Shown: positions 26,926-36,227 of the stretch, one piece after another
Layout of the letters: every line of letters starts with the position of its first letter
Numbering within the stretch: the stretch's first letter is position 1
Assembly (NCBI GenBank): GCA_042090785.1
Contig: JBELIP010000005.1
Location: forward strand, 39,892 to 103,891
From: UBA7434 sp042090785
Lineage (GTDB): Bacteria; Pseudomonadota; Gammaproteobacteria; Pseudomonadales; UBA7434
Length of the DNA stretch: 64,000 nt
Direction of reading: 5' to 3'
Position numbers and translations under genes: made by a program
Notes under the pieces: generated by a model
What the model saw: the letters and a program-made list of their open reading frames with translations, nothing else
Told to the model about the DNA's origin: nothing
The model's database searches: none

Positions 26926-27699
26926 TTAAGGACCTTCAATGGCTAGGCGATGACCGTGCTGTTTAAGCCAATTTTCTGCATGGTTTCTTTGCGGGTAAAT
27001 GCTATCGACCAAGTTCCAAAAGCGCTTTGAATGATTGGCGTGGCGCAAATGACACACTTCATGAGCAATAATATAGTCCACAACAAACTTTGGCGCTAAC
27101 ATTAATAATGGGTTGTATTGTATGTTGCCTTCGCTGGTGCAGTGTCCCCATTTACTCTTTGTGCGGCGGTAGCTAATAGCATTTAGTTTATCCAGAGCCA
27201 TAGTGTTTGCCAGCGTATGGGTTGCCTCTGACATATAGCTTTCGGCTTGTATTTTTACCCAGCTTAAAAACACGCGAGTCGCTTTTTGCTCTTGTAATTG
27301 TTCTACGCACAGCGTTGTCTCGCCTACTATGCTTGGCGGTATATCAATCCATAATGTTGAGTCGCTAAGGACTATTTTTGCCCGCTTAATGAGTTTTCCA
27401 CTATGACGGCAATAATTGTTAATACGGATGGATAGCGTGTCACCTAATAACGGCAGTATTGCACCATCAGTAATGCGGTAAATATCTTGCAGTTGCAGTT
27501 TTTGCAGCGATACTTGTTTAGTAATCCATTGGTGCTTTTCTTCAATGCACTCGTCAATCCAGCTTTTAGGTGCTTTAAGTGGCGCTCGAACTTCGACAAT
27601 ACCGCGGCGTACCGAAATACCTAATGTGCGACGACGGCTGCGAATTAGCTTAAAGCTAAGCGCTTTGTTGTGTTTATTGCTGGCTACTGCTTCAGTCAT
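26926..27699 (-). CDS. YgjP-like metallopeptidase (DUF45)
   Basis: A 257-residue zinc metallopeptidase-like protein of the YgjP/SprT-like group. The family N-terminus RSRRRTLGISVRRGIVEVRAP is present, and the catalytic motif HEVCH in VVDYIIAHEVCHLRHANH is complete, with a downstream His in the HSKRFW block. The conserved KWGHCTSEG precedes it. The open frame continues 71 codons upstream, but those residues overlap the DUF3301 gene in another frame, so the internal ATG (MTEAVASNK) is taken as the start. That leaves a 22-bp gap to DUF3301, suggesting one transcript. Substrates of this family are unknown. Confidence 0.88.
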   Translation of the reverse strand: MTEAVASNKHNKALSFKLIRSRRRTLGISVRRGIVEVRAPLKAPKSWIDECIEEKHQWITKQVSLQKLQLQDIYRITDGAILPLLGDTLSIRINNYCRHSGKLIKRAKIVLSDSTLWIDIPPSIVGETTLCVEQLQEQKATRVFLSWVKIQAESYMSEATHTLANTMALDKLNAISYRRTKSKWGHCTSEGNIQYNPLLMLAPKFVVDYIIAHEVCHLRHANHSKRFWNLVDSIYPQRNHAENWLKQHGHRLAIEGP

Positions 27700-27721
27700 A
27701 TTGGTTGGCGTGCGTTTTAAG

Positions 27722-28090
27722 TTAGCTGTCAGGTGTGCGCTTAGTAGAGGATTGGCTGGTTGATTGGCTAGCAGGAGCTCTATGCACGGGTAATTGCACG
27801 CTTTCAACCCATTCACCAAGCGTAATAACATGGCCTTTATAGCGTTCATCACCCGTTGATGTAAACTCAAATTGATAGTTGCGCCAGATATGCAGCCGGT
27901 TGTCTCGACCACGCTTTAGCCAAACACGGTGAACGCCAACGCTTTGATCAAGCAGCTGTACATCCATTTTATCAGAGTGCAATCTAGCTGCATTTAAGGC
28001 GATTTCTCTGACTTTAAGCTCAGAGAAGAAGTGCCATGCCAGAGCAAAAACAGTTAATAAAATAAAGATATGTGACAGGCTTAAGCTCAT
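27722..28090 (-). CDS. DUF3301 family inner-membrane protein
   Basis: About 122 residues with one N-terminal membrane helix (SHIFILLTVFALAWHFF) followed by the family core: a helix with ALNAARLHSDKMDVQLLDQSVGVHR and a beta region with WRNYQFEFTSTGDERYKG. This matches DUF3301, a single-pass gammaproteobacterial family of unknown function. The ATG at 28090 places the helix at the very N-terminus; an upstream ATG at 28141 would add 17 residues. It lies upstream of the YgjP-like gene on the same strand. Confidence 0.78.
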   Translation of the reverse strand: MSLSLSHIFILLTVFALAWHFFSELKVREIALNAARLHSDKMDVQLLDQSVGVHRVWLKRGRDNRLHIWRNYQFEFTSTGDERYKGHVITLGEWVESVQLPVHRAPASQSTSQSSTKRTPDS

Positions 28091-28507
28091 GACTGACTCA
28101 TTGATTGCGGTGAGAGGTTTAGCTAATAACCATAAGGCCATTTTGGTGTCTGTTTAAGCCATACGGTTAATCCGGATAGTAGTGTATTTAAGCTAACTTC
28201 GAACAGCAAGTGTAGAATGTGTCGGCGAGCTCGAGCTACACGAGTATCGTTAAATTTACCCAATAGAATAAAGAGATATGAGCCTAAACTGGTTTATCAT
28301 TAAGAGCATTACAAACGTTAAATTAAAGTTAGAATTGAAATGCCGACTACAGCCTTTAGCTTTATATACTTATAGCTAACTAACGATCTTTCTCAAGCGC
28401 TCAAGTGAAAGGCTGTAGATGGTTATGGTGTTGCGATTAATGTTGCTATTAATATTGCTATTGCTGCTGCTATCGTCGTTAATAATAATTGTGACTGGGG
28501 ATGATTT
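28091..28507. promoter_or_regulatory. Divergent intergenic region with a leader hairpin before tetR-cinA
   Basis: Region between DUF3301 and the TetR gene. CTACAGCCTTT (28347-28357) and AAAGGCTGTAG (28408-28418) form an 11-bp inverted repeat that encloses a small TAGCT/AGCTA hairpin. The last 80 bp are a low-complexity GTT/GCT/ATT run. GGGGAT sits 7 nt before the TetR start. A TetR operator could lie here but no clear short palindrome stands out. Confidence 0.45.
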
Positions 28508-29182
28508 ATGAGTGATCCACTCGCCGATATTCGTTTTTCATCAATGGAGAGCGGGGCGGCCTTACTGCTTAAAACAGCAGAACGACTATTTGCTGAGCAT
28601 GGTTTAGAGGCTGTTTCTACCCGTATGATTGCTCGCGAAGCGGGCCAAAAAAATCCCTCTGCCTTGCAGTACCATTTTGGAAATCGAGACGGTCTAATCG
28701 AGGCGATATTAAATTACCGTTTAACCCCCATTAATCAAGAGCGTTTAAGACGTTTGGATGCTTTGCAACACCGCGGCGACGTGGTCACAGTAAAAAGATT
28801 GACTGAAGTTTTTGTTGAACCTTTTGCCGAAGAGCTGCTCAAGCCTGTAGAAGATACCAGCTACGTATCACTGTTAGCTCAACTCTATGCTTACCAGCCA
28901 GGGCGTGATTTGTTTCAAAAAAACCGTGAAAGAAACCGCGCAATGTTTGAATTAACCTCATTAATGATTAAAGCCTTAAAGCCATTGCCGCTGGCCGTTA
29001 TTCATTTTCGGTTGCAGTTAATGGGCCGTCAATCAATGACCGCTATTGCCGAATGGGATGAAGCGCGAAGAAACCAATCCATTGATTTAGATGCTAAGTC
29101 ATTACGATGGCGTACGGATAATTTAATCGATTTTATTGTTGGCGGCTTGCAAGCGCAGGTGTCGGTTGGTAGTAGTTATTAA
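28508..29182 (+). CDS. TetR family transcriptional regulator
   Basis: A 224-residue regulator. The N-terminal helix-turn-helix (about 16-62) reads LLKTAERLFAEHGLEAVSTRMIAREAG, then SALQYHFGNRDGLIEAIL, the usual TetR DNA-binding signature. The C-terminal part is helical and binds an unknown ligand. The gene is 35 bp upstream of cinA with no terminator between them, so co-transcription is likely. That would be an odd pairing, because cinA is not normally TetR-controlled. Targets cannot be told from the sequence; autoregulation is the default expectation. Confidence 0.9.
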   Translation: MSDPLADIRFSSMESGAALLLKTAERLFAEHGLEAVSTRMIAREAGQKNPSALQYHFGNRDGLIEAILNYRLTPINQERLRRLDALQHRGDVVTVKRLTEVFVEPFAEELLKPVEDTSYVSLLAQLYAYQPGRDLFQKNRERNRAMFELTSLMIKALKPLPLAVIHFRLQLMGRQSMTAIAEWDEARRNQSIDLDAKSLRWRTDNLIDFIVGGLQAQVSVGSSY

Positions 29183-29217
29183 TTGTTGTTGTTCATTTCT
29201 ATTATTTGGAGTTTTTT

Positions 29218-30498
29218 TTGAAAATAGCATTATTGTTGACGGGTAACGAATTAATGACCGGCGACACGGTTGATTCTAATTCGGCTTTGATCGCTCAATC
29301 CTTATCCGTACAGGGTTTTGATGTTGCTCATAAAGTTACAGTGGGCGACGACCTTAATTTAATTGTTGCCGAGCTTGAGAAACTAGCCGCACGGTATCCG
29401 GCCATTATTGTTAACGGTGGTTTAGGCCCAACTATCGATGACCTTACTGCGCAGGCGCTAGCTATGCTTACTGCAGCGCCTTTGGTTGAGAATGCGCAAG
29501 CACTTAGTCATGTTAATGAATGGTGTGAGCGCCGCGGTGTTGCGGCTAATGCCGCTAATTTAAAGCAGGCTCTATTACCGGCTAAGGCGTCTATATTGGC
29601 TAACCCTGTTGGTAGTGCTGTTGGTATCGCTTTACCGCATCACGATTGCTTATTGCTATGCACTCCAGGTGTGCCGTCAGAGCTAGCGGCAATGTTAGAG
29701 GGTTCGGTGTTAGAGGCGCTAAAAGAGGGGTTTCCTAATGCTAGCGCACGCCTTGTGCGGCGCTTAAAATTATTTGGTATGGGCGAATCGGCATTGCAAC
29801 AAATAATTGCCGATCAATGTCAGAATTGGCCCAGTGAAGTTGTCGTAGGCTTTCGTGCTGGTATACCGCTGTTAGAACTTAAGCTCGAAATAGAAGACGA
29901 GGCGCATTTGGCATTGCGTGATAAATGCGAGCAAGAATTAAGGCAAGTGGTTGGTAAGTTTATAGTGGGTGAAAATGATGACACACTAGGCGGTATCGTT
30001 ATTGCCTTATTACAGCAGCAGCAAAAGCAACTCACCTTAGCCGAGTCTTGTACTGGAGGCATGATTGCGTCAAATATTACGGCGGTGAGTGGTGCTTCAT
30101 CAGTATTTGGCGCGGGTTTTGTATCTTATTCTAATACGGTTAAAGAGAGTGTGTTAGACGTTAATGCTACACTCATTGAACAGCATGGTGCTGTCAGTGA
30201 GCCGGTGGTAAGAGCCATGGCAGAAGGTGCTTTACGGCGTTCACAGGCTAATTGCGCTATTGCTGTGTCGGGTGTTGCTGGGCCAGATGGCGGCACCGAA
30301 GATAAGCCAGTTGGCACGGTTTGGATTGCATGGGGGGGTGCTGACAAGCTTTACGCACACCAGTTTAATTACCCTGTGGGTCGTAAAACGTTTCAAACTA
30401 TTGTCAGTGCTTTGGCATTGGATTTATTGCGACGGTATTTATTAGGTGCTCATGAAGTGCCTAATTACTTTCAGCGTAAACGCTCAATAAAAAAATAA
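29218..30498 (+). CDS. cinA: CinA-like protein with nicotinamide mononucleotide deamidase domain
   Basis: A 426-residue protein of the CinA/PncC group. The N-terminal molybdopterin-binding-like domain starts KIALLLTGNELMTGDTVDSN and has VNGGLGPTIDDLT. The C-terminal amidohydrolase domain has the signature LAESCTGGMIASNIT and GVAGPDGGTEDKPVGTVWIA. It converts NMN to nicotinate mononucleotide in the pyridine nucleotide cycle and may hydrolyse ADP-ribose. The start is the TTG at 29218: GGAG lies 6 nt upstream and the next residues match family N-termini. In relatives cinA lies by recA and mutS; here it has moved behind a tetR gene. Confidence 0.92.
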   Translation: MKIALLLTGNELMTGDTVDSNSALIAQSLSVQGFDVAHKVTVGDDLNLIVAELEKLAARYPAIIVNGGLGPTIDDLTAQALAMLTAAPLVENAQALSHVNEWCERRGVAANAANLKQALLPAKASILANPVGSAVGIALPHHDCLLLCTPGVPSELAAMLEGSVLEALKEGFPNASARLVRRLKLFGMGESALQQIIADQCQNWPSEVVVGFRAGIPLLELKLEIEDEAHLALRDKCEQELRQVVGKFIVGENDDTLGGIVIALLQQQQKQLTLAESCTGGMIASNITAVSGASSVFGAGFVSYSNTVKESVLDVNATLIEQHGAVSEPVVRAMAEGALRRSQANCAIAVSGVAGPDGGTEDKPVGTVWIAWGGADKLYAHQFNYPVGRKTFQTIVSALALDLLRRYLLGAHEVPNYFQRKRSIKK

Positions 30499-30527
30499 AG
30501 GTTTACTGAAAGGATGGTTTGGAATGG

Positions 30528-32210
30528 CTACTCAATAGTAAGTGCAACAGGGTTAATAAATTCACTCGCTATGCCCGCAGTGTCAACCGTCGCAATTGAA
30601 AAATAGTATTCACCTATTGGTAGGGCATTAATTTCATAGTCATTCACTAATTGGTTATTACTATTGGTCGCCGCTACCGAAACAGTGCTTTCATTGCTTG
30701 TGCCACTGTTTGTTGACGAGTAATAAATTTCATAATAAGCAATTTCACTTGTGGGTAGTGGGCTGCCATCGGTTCTCGTGGTAGGGATGCCCCAGCTTAA
30801 TGCTACGTCGCGCACCACAGGTTCGTCACTGCCATTAACGTTTTCTGCAATATCAATGCTAGCCATATTCGATGCGCTTAATGCGGTTGTGTCAACACAT
30901 TCAGCAGTAAGGGTATGGTTGCTTGCTGAGATATTATTAAGATTGCTATCATTAAAACCCGAGTTGCTACCGTATTGATAAGGCGCAACGCTATCACGTC
31001 GGACAAACTCACCATCAATGCTTAAATCGCAATAAGCGATATTGTTATCTTCGTCGCTGGCGATTAGCGTTACGCTAATATTGTCGCCTTCTACCGCTAC
31101 CGTTTGTAAAGTGTCATTCGAAAAAATAACCGTCGGTGCGTTAGGTGTTGGGGGTACGGGCTTTGGGTTTTCTTCACTATACAACGAAGCCAATGGCGCT
31201 GTTATTTCAGGAGTTTCTAAAACCACCGCAGGTAACTCGGGAGCCAGCTCCTCGGCTTCTTCAGTCAGTAATTCATTAATCTGACTAATTGTTTTATCGC
31301 TGTTGGGTACATCAAGTAGCGCTGGATCTTGGGTAAATACAGCAGCAATATCATTAATGGTGTTGAGTGCCGTAATGGGGTTGCCGGTATTTTGCTTGTC
31401 AAAAATACCGTCGGCAAAGTCATTGGCTAGTGCAGTAACAAGTGTTGTGCCGCTAATCGTTAAGCCGTTATCAACAATTTCATCTTTTAACGTGCTCACA
31501 ATGGCAGCAAAGACTTCGTTGACTGTTCTTATTGCTAGCGTATCTTCGGCGTTAGTATCTTCGTTAATGACGGGTGAGGTGGTGAATAAATGGATGTCTT
31601 CGGTTAGTAAGCCTAAACCCAATGTGGTTTTAATATTGTTTGATGCTGTTTCTAACGCGGCAATTAGCTCGGCAATTGAAACGCTGCCATTGTTGTTACC
31701 CGATAAGCCAACGGTTAGAGGGTCGGTAATATTCTCAAGTTGGTCAGCTATCAGTCGGGCATGCTCAATAGCGAAAGTGGTGAGCGGTGTTGCATAAACA
31801 GCTGTCCCGGCGAGTAATTGTTCGCTAGTAAGAATGGTGCTTAATGATTCAATAACAGGCATTTGCCCATTAGTCTCGGTACCGTCGGTATACTCAATTA
31901 AAAAGGGACCATTGTTTGCAAGGTTTTCGGGTATGGCGAGCACTAAGTTTGCGCTGGCGTTTGAGTTGCCACGAGCGACGACTTCTCCTTTAAGGTCAAT
32001 GTGTGAAGAGTCTATCTGGTACGCCGTGACGTTGGCATTAATTAACGGTCCCTTGACGGCTGCACCATTAACAGCAATGGTTGTTTCATTGGTAGTGTTA
32101 TTTGCGTTTGAACCACCGGAGCTGCCGCAACCGATTAAAGAGATGGTTAAGGCAGCAGTTAAAAGGGGCGTGGCAACGATTTTTAAATAATTCATGGCTT
32201 TGGGCATCAT
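30528..32210 (-). CDS. Large lipoprotein with shared N-terminal module and fibronectin-like C-terminus
   Basis: A 560-residue lipoprotein: the lipobox SLIGC places the lipidated cysteine at residue 28, or 23 if the ATG at 32195 is used. The N-terminal 300 residues share a module with the beta-lactamase-like lipoprotein at 13.9 kb: GPLINANVTAYQ, VYATPLTTFAI, GLGLLTEDIHLFTTSPVINEDT. The rest carries immunoglobulin-like or fibronectin III-like beta domains (SVTLIASDEDNNIAYCDLSIDG; YYEIYYSSTN). No enzyme motif is visible. It converges on cinA with only 29 bp between stops. It may be a surface adhesin or scaffold. Confidence 0.8.
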   Translation of the reverse strand: MMPKAMNYLKIVATPLLTAALTISLIGCGSSGGSNANNTTNETTIAVNGAAVKGPLINANVTAYQIDSSHIDLKGEVVARGNSNASANLVLAIPENLANNGPFLIEYTDGTETNGQMPVIESLSTILTSEQLLAGTAVYATPLTTFAIEHARLIADQLENITDPLTVGLSGNNNGSVSIAELIAALETASNNIKTTLGLGLLTEDIHLFTTSPVINEDTNAEDTLAIRTVNEVFAAIVSTLKDEIVDNGLTISGTTLVTALANDFADGIFDKQNTGNPITALNTINDIAAVFTQDPALLDVPNSDKTISQINELLTEEAEELAPELPAVVLETPEITAPLASLYSEENPKPVPPTPNAPTVIFSNDTLQTVAVEGDNISVTLIASDEDNNIAYCDLSIDGEFVRRDSVAPYQYGSNSGFNDSNLNNISASNHTLTAECVDTTALSASNMASIDIAENVNGSDEPVVRDVALSWGIPTTRTDGSPLPTSEIAYYEIYYSSTNSGTSNESTVSVAATNSNNQLVNDYEINALPIGEYYFSIATVDTAGIASEFINPVALTIE

Positions 32211-32634
32211 TTAGGCATCACATTATCAAACAAAATATAAAGTTTGGCTGGTTATTGACGCTGTTTTCTCGTGTTTTCACCAGCAATGACGCTAGTGTAT
32301 GCGGGACCGATTTTTGATGGCATAACCGGCTGTTAAAACGGTGAACTGGGTGTGGTTTCCATGGCTTTTTTGCGTGCGATATCACTATTTGTCTTCAATA
32401 GTTGACGTCAATACGGGGTGAATAGCTGGGCTGAAAAATTTATAGTGAGTAGTCCATAGCAATTAGCAAGAGAAGTGGTTCGAACGAATAAGAGGAATGC
32501 TACGAACTGGCTTGATAAGCTCTTGAGCCGCTATCGAATGAAGGATTAAATTCGATTGAATTAAATAACAGAGTTGCCCCGATTTTTACAACGTACTTAT
32601 ATCCATTACCTAACATTTTATAAGGCCAACAATA
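32211..32634. other. Intergenic region without recognisable genes
   Basis: About 424 bp between the divergent lipoprotein gene and DUF2288. I see no terminator, tRNA or conserved RNA. AAGG 10 nt before the DUF2288 ATG is the only ribosome binding site found. Confidence 0.5.
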
Positions 32635-32931
32635 ATGACAACATCCGCAGACATCGTCGATATGCATGGTCAGACCGCTCAGCTTGCTTGGAGCGAGTTG
32701 GCTCGTTTTTTTGCCGGCGGCAAAGTACTATTTGTCGCTGATGGTTTGAATTTAGTGGAGGTTGCTGCTGCTGTTTCTGCAGATGATACTGCGCAAGTAG
32801 CAAAGTGGCTTGAACTGCAGCAGTTATCGCCTGTCAATGATCAGCAAGCACTGAGTTGGCAGCAGTGTGACCAGCGTATGTGGGCAGTTGTTACTGCGCC
32901 ATGGGTGTTGGTTCAAATAGTTAATGATTAA
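32635..32931 (+). CDS. DUF2288 family protein
   Basis: A 98-residue cytoplasmic protein matching DUF2288. The block AQLAWSELARFFAGGKVLFVADGLNLVEVAAAV is followed by the DDTAQVAKWLELQQLSPV core and the C-terminal WAVVTAPWVLVQ. No catalytic motif is visible and the family function is unknown. It is a single gene followed by a strong hairpin 50 bp downstream. Confidence 0.88.
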   Translation: MTTSADIVDMHGQTAQLAWSELARFFAGGKVLFVADGLNLVEVAAAVSADDTAQVAKWLELQQLSPVNDQQALSWQQCDQRMWAVVTAPWVLVQIVND

Positions 32932-32976
32932 CATTGTGTTAGCTGTAGGCGGCGAGAAAAGCTAGAACACAAAGAA

Positions 32977-33007
32977 TAAAAAAAAGGCGTCCAATTGGAC
33001 GCCTTTT
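32977..33007. terminator. Palindromic bidirectional terminator
   Basis: AAAAGGCGTCC and GGACGCCTTTT form an 11-bp stem around an AATT loop. On the plus strand four T follow the stem, and on the minus strand the A run upstream reads as nine T. It follows DUF2288. Confidence 0.85.
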
Positions 33008-33010
33008 GAA

Positions 33011-33400
33011 GAGGTTATGTAGACCTGGAGTTAATAGCGAGATCAATACGACTATTTGCGCTACTGTTTATTACATTAGCAGCTAAATGGGGCTTCGCAA
33101 CTTTATGCCTGCTAAAAGTGACTTAATTACTTATCTGTAAGCGTTGGGCGGTTATAAAGTGTTAGGTTAGAATGTTTTGCATTCTATTTGTTTGGCTTTT
33201 GTTCAAAGAGCTTATTTAAAGTGTTAGATTTATTTTTGTAAATAATAGCTAATTTGCACTGTTATAAAGCTTTTTTATTTATTGGAAGTAGAGCTGCGAA
33301 TATAAATTATGCAGCCCTATTTATAAACTTGTTAATTGTCGTGTTGTTTTTTTGGGTGGTGAATTGCTTTAATGGCATTCATTATTTTGTTTAGGTTTTT
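33011..33400. other. Long leader region upstream of lptFG
   Basis: About 390 A+T-rich bases before lptF. A 7-bp inverted repeat (TTAGCAG at 33076, CTGCTAA near 33109) encloses GGGGCTTCGCAAC, the only structure I could find. No known riboswitch or gene is recognisable; the lptFG promoter should lie here. Confidence 0.4.
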
Positions 33401-34498
33401 ATGATTTTATTTCGTTATCTTGTTAAAGAAGTTTCGCAGGCTACGGCGGCAGTGACTATTATATTACTGCTTTTAGTCACTAGTGGTCGGCTAGCAAAAT
33501 ACCTTGCGCAATCGAGTAGTGGTGACTTGTCATCGGACGTTGTGTTTTGGGTGATTCTTTTCCGTATACCTGATTTCTTGCCACTCATCTTGCCGCTAGG
33601 CTTTTTTATTGGCGTTTTGCTTGCGTATGGCCGTTTGTATGTTGATAACGAAATGATTGTTATGAACGCCTGCGGAACAGGAAAAAAACGCTTAGTTACC
33701 ATTACCGCTATTCCTGCTTTTTTAATGAGTATGCTGGTTGCTTACCTCACTTTATTTGGTGCACCAGCGAGTTTAAATAAAGTGCAGTCTATTCTTCAAG
33801 ATCCAGCGAATACGAATAGCTTAGCTATTTTGCAAGAGGGTAAGTTTCAAGAAACCAGTAATGGTCAGCGGGTTATTTATGCCGAGCAATTTGATACCGA
33901 GAACGATGCGGTTAACGGTGTTTGGCTGGTTGAACATAGACGTGATGGTAGCGTTGTTATTATACGAGCTGATTCAGGGCGTATCTCTGACAACCCTCAG
34001 CTCGATAGCCAATATTTAACGCTCGCGGATGGAGCGGTTTATGATGGTTTTATTGGTCAGCGTGATTATCAAATTACAGAGTTTCAAACCTATGCGCAAA
34101 AAGTGGTTGAGCGTAGACGTGTTGAACAATTGCAGTTAGAGGGTGATGCTAAATCAACACGGGCATTATTTATGTCAACACAGCCTGGTGATATTGCTGC
34201 GTTGCACTGGCGTTTTTCCTTACCTGTAGTGGTGTTGGTCGTTGCCTTGCTGGCCCTCGCTCTGAGTAAAACGAACCAGCGCAGTGGTCGTTACATTAAA
34301 ATGTTACCTGCCGTATTAATTTATCTTTTGTATATTGTCGCCATAACCGGCGTTAGAAATATGATTGAAATGGGGTCGCAGCCGGCAGTTATGATTTGGT
34401 TGGTGCATGCATTATTTTTTATTGGGGCACTCATGTTATTGCTTAAAGATGATTTTAGTCGTGCACTAGCAGCACATAAGTCGACAGTGGCGGCCTAA
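33401..34498 (+). CDS. lptF: Lipopolysaccharide export permease LptF
   Basis: Inner-membrane permease of the LptB2FG complex, which extracts lipopolysaccharide from the inner membrane and passes it to LptC. The 365-residue protein starts MILFRYLVKEV, with helices near 10-30, 45-75 and 95-120. A periplasmic jellyroll of about 150 residues follows (ILQEGKFQETSNGQRVIYAEQF), then three C-terminal helices (LPVVVLVVALLALALSKTNQR). The coupling segment RLYVDNEMIVMNACG is typical. lptG follows 3 bp later. The usual upstream partner pepA is not in this position. Confidence 0.95.
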   Translation: MILFRYLVKEVSQATAAVTIILLLLVTSGRLAKYLAQSSSGDLSSDVVFWVILFRIPDFLPLILPLGFFIGVLLAYGRLYVDNEMIVMNACGTGKKRLVTITAIPAFLMSMLVAYLTLFGAPASLNKVQSILQDPANTNSLAILQEGKFQETSNGQRVIYAEQFDTENDAVNGVWLVEHRRDGSVVIIRADSGRISDNPQLDSQYLTLADGAVYDGFIGQRDYQITEFQTYAQKVVERRRVEQLQLEGDAKSTRALFMSTQPGDIAALHWRFSLPVVVLVVALLALALSKTNQRSGRYIKMLPAVLIYLLYIVAITGVRNMIEMGSQPAVMIWLVHALFFIGALMLLLKDDFSRALAAHKSTVAA

Positions 34499-34501
34499 CC
34501 G

Positions 34502-35566
34502 ATGAATAAGTTGAGTTCATATATAGGCATTAATGTTATTGGCGCTATTTTATTAGTGTTATTGTTGATTGTTGGTCTTGATGTGGTGTCTGCTATTATT
34601 GATCAGTTAGGTGACCTTCGTGGCGATTACACTTTTTGGCAATCGATAGTCTATGTGGGTTTAACGGTTCCGGGACGTATTAACGAGTATATTCCGTTAT
34701 CGGCGTTAGTCGGCTGTCTCGTGGCTATGGGCATGCTGTCGAGTAGTAGTGAGATTACAGTTATTCGTGCTAGCGGTGTGTCTATGAGTCGTTTGGTATG
34801 GATGGCGGTAAAACCCACATTGTGGTTGATTCTATTATCAATGCTTATTAGTGAGTATGTCTCTCCTTATACCGATCAGTGGGCAAAGAGTCATAGAGAT
34901 TTGTCTATGTCGGGCAGTGAGCGTTCGCTGGTATCCGGTGGTGGCCTGTGGCACCGCGAGGGCGATACCTTTATGCATTTCAATGTTGTGCAGCCAGGCG
35001 GAGTACTGTACGGCGTTACCACCTTTGAGTTTAATCCCCAAGGTGATTTACGCAGCTCATCATTTGCCCGGCGTGCGAGTTATCAGCAGGACGGTTGGTT
35101 GATGGAAGGCGTGCAGCGAAGTGTTTTTTATTACGACCGGATTAATAGCAGTGAATTTACAACCCTTAAATGGAATACGCAGCTTTCGCCAAAAATGCTA
35201 GGTTATCTTTCGTTAGCGGCCGAGGATTTATCGCCTTCAGGTTTATATGATTATGCTAACTACTTAGATAGACAAGAGCTTGATAGTGGCGCTTATCGCT
35301 TAGCATTCTGGCAGAAGTGTTTACACCCACTTATGATTATTAGTTTAGTACTAGTGGCGTTATCATTTATTTTTGGCCCATTGCGATCATCAACCATGGG
35401 CTATCGTGTGTTTGTTGGTGTTGTGGTAGGCATAGGGTTTCAGTTCGCCCAAAACCTGTTGGGGCCTAGTAGTTTAATTTATGGCTTTTCGCCTTTCTAT
35501 GCTGTGCTAGTGCCTATTTTGATTTGCGCTGTCGTGGGCTCTACCTTGTTGTATCGAACGCGCTAA
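34502..35566 (+). CDS. lptG: Lipopolysaccharide export permease LptG
   Basis: Second permease of the LptB2FG exporter, 354 residues. It begins with a membrane helix (GAILLVLLLIVGLDVVSAIID) and has the cytoplasmic coupling helix SSSEITVIRASGVSMSRLVW. The periplasmic jellyroll carries GGLWHREGDTFMHFN and is followed by C-terminal helices (PLMIISLVLVALSFIFGPLR). The architecture matches LptF. It starts 3 bp after lptF. A pyrimidine-rich run (TTTTTC repeated) follows the stop. Confidence 0.95.
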   Translation: MNKLSSYIGINVIGAILLVLLLIVGLDVVSAIIDQLGDLRGDYTFWQSIVYVGLTVPGRINEYIPLSALVGCLVAMGMLSSSSEITVIRASGVSMSRLVWMAVKPTLWLILLSMLISEYVSPYTDQWAKSHRDLSMSGSERSLVSGGGLWHREGDTFMHFNVVQPGGVLYGVTTFEFNPQGDLRSSSFARRASYQQDGWLMEGVQRSVFYYDRINSSEFTTLKWNTQLSPKMLGYLSLAAEDLSPSGLYDYANYLDRQELDSGAYRLAFWQKCLHPLMIISLVLVALSFIFGPLRSSTMGYRVFVGVVVGIGFQFAQNLLGPSSLIYGFSPFYAVLVPILICAVVGSTLLYRTR

Positions 35567-35590
35567 TTTTTCTTTTTCTTTTTCTTTTTT
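35566..35590 (+). repeat. TTTTTC simple repeat after lptG
   Basis: Three TTTTTC units followed by seven T lie directly after the lptG stop. No stem precedes it, so it is not a canonical terminator. Confidence 0.7.
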
Positions 35591-35611
35591 TTGTTTTAAA
35601 TCTATAGCATA

Positions 35612-36124
35612 TTATTTTTTCTCGATTCGAATAACCGTGGTTTTGGAGGCAGCGTCATGCCAGGTGCGCTTTTTGCTGCCGAATAATAAGCCGCTATAGC
35701 CCAGCCCAGCTACGGCTATAGAAGGTGCTGCTGCGATGATTCTAACCAAAGCTTGTCGATAGGTTATAGGTGTTTGGTCATTGGAAACGAGTTTAATTTT
35801 CCAGACCAGCATGCCTAGTGTCTGGCCAGTATTTCGCCAAAAATACATAAAAAAACCAACATACACAAAAGCCAGAACAGGAAAAATTGGCCAGCCTAAC
35901 TCGGTAGGGTTTAATTCATGCAATGTGTCGTCTGTTTTGACGTTACCGTGTTGTGCGAAGTCACCGGTAATGGATACGGCGATAATAGTGTAAATGGCAC
36001 TGGTGCAAAGCAGTATGGCCATGAGTAAAAATGCATCATAAAGCATTGCCATGAGCCTACGTCCTAAGGGGGCAACTGTCAGTTGGGCTGTTGCTTCAAT
36101 ATTTTTTTGTTCGCTGGTTTGCAT
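35612..36124 (-). CDS. RDD family membrane protein
   Basis: About 170 residues with the RDD domain: LGRRLMAMLYDAFLLMAILL at the first helix, a second helix around PVLAFVYVGFFMYFW, then NTGQTLGMLVWKIKLV and the RQALVRIIAAAP helix, ending WHDAASKTTVIRIEKK. The family is of uncertain role, and some members transport ions. It is a frequent neighbour of lptFG in gammaproteobacteria and here converges on lptG. The ATG at 36124 (MQTSEQ) is preferred; an earlier ATG at 36154 adds ten residues. Confidence 0.88.
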   Translation of the reverse strand: MQTSEQKNIEATAQLTVAPLGRRLMAMLYDAFLLMAILLCTSAIYTIIAVSITGDFAQHGNVKTDDTLHELNPTELGWPIFPVLAFVYVGFFMYFWRNTGQTLGMLVWKIKLVSNDQTPITYRQALVRIIAAAPSIAVAGLGYSGLLFGSKKRTWHDAASKTTVIRIEKK

Positions 36125-36227
36125 AGGTTTTATCTTATTAAGGTTGCTGAGCATAAAAGGGTGGCAAACAGAATTGTACCTTGCTCAGGCCTGGCTGTGT
36201 AGTTATGCGAAGGGAGGGTGTAAGGAT

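Noticed and set aside
32471..32500. tRNA T-loop-like GGTTCGAA
   Set aside because: No acceptor or anticodon arms can be paired around it.
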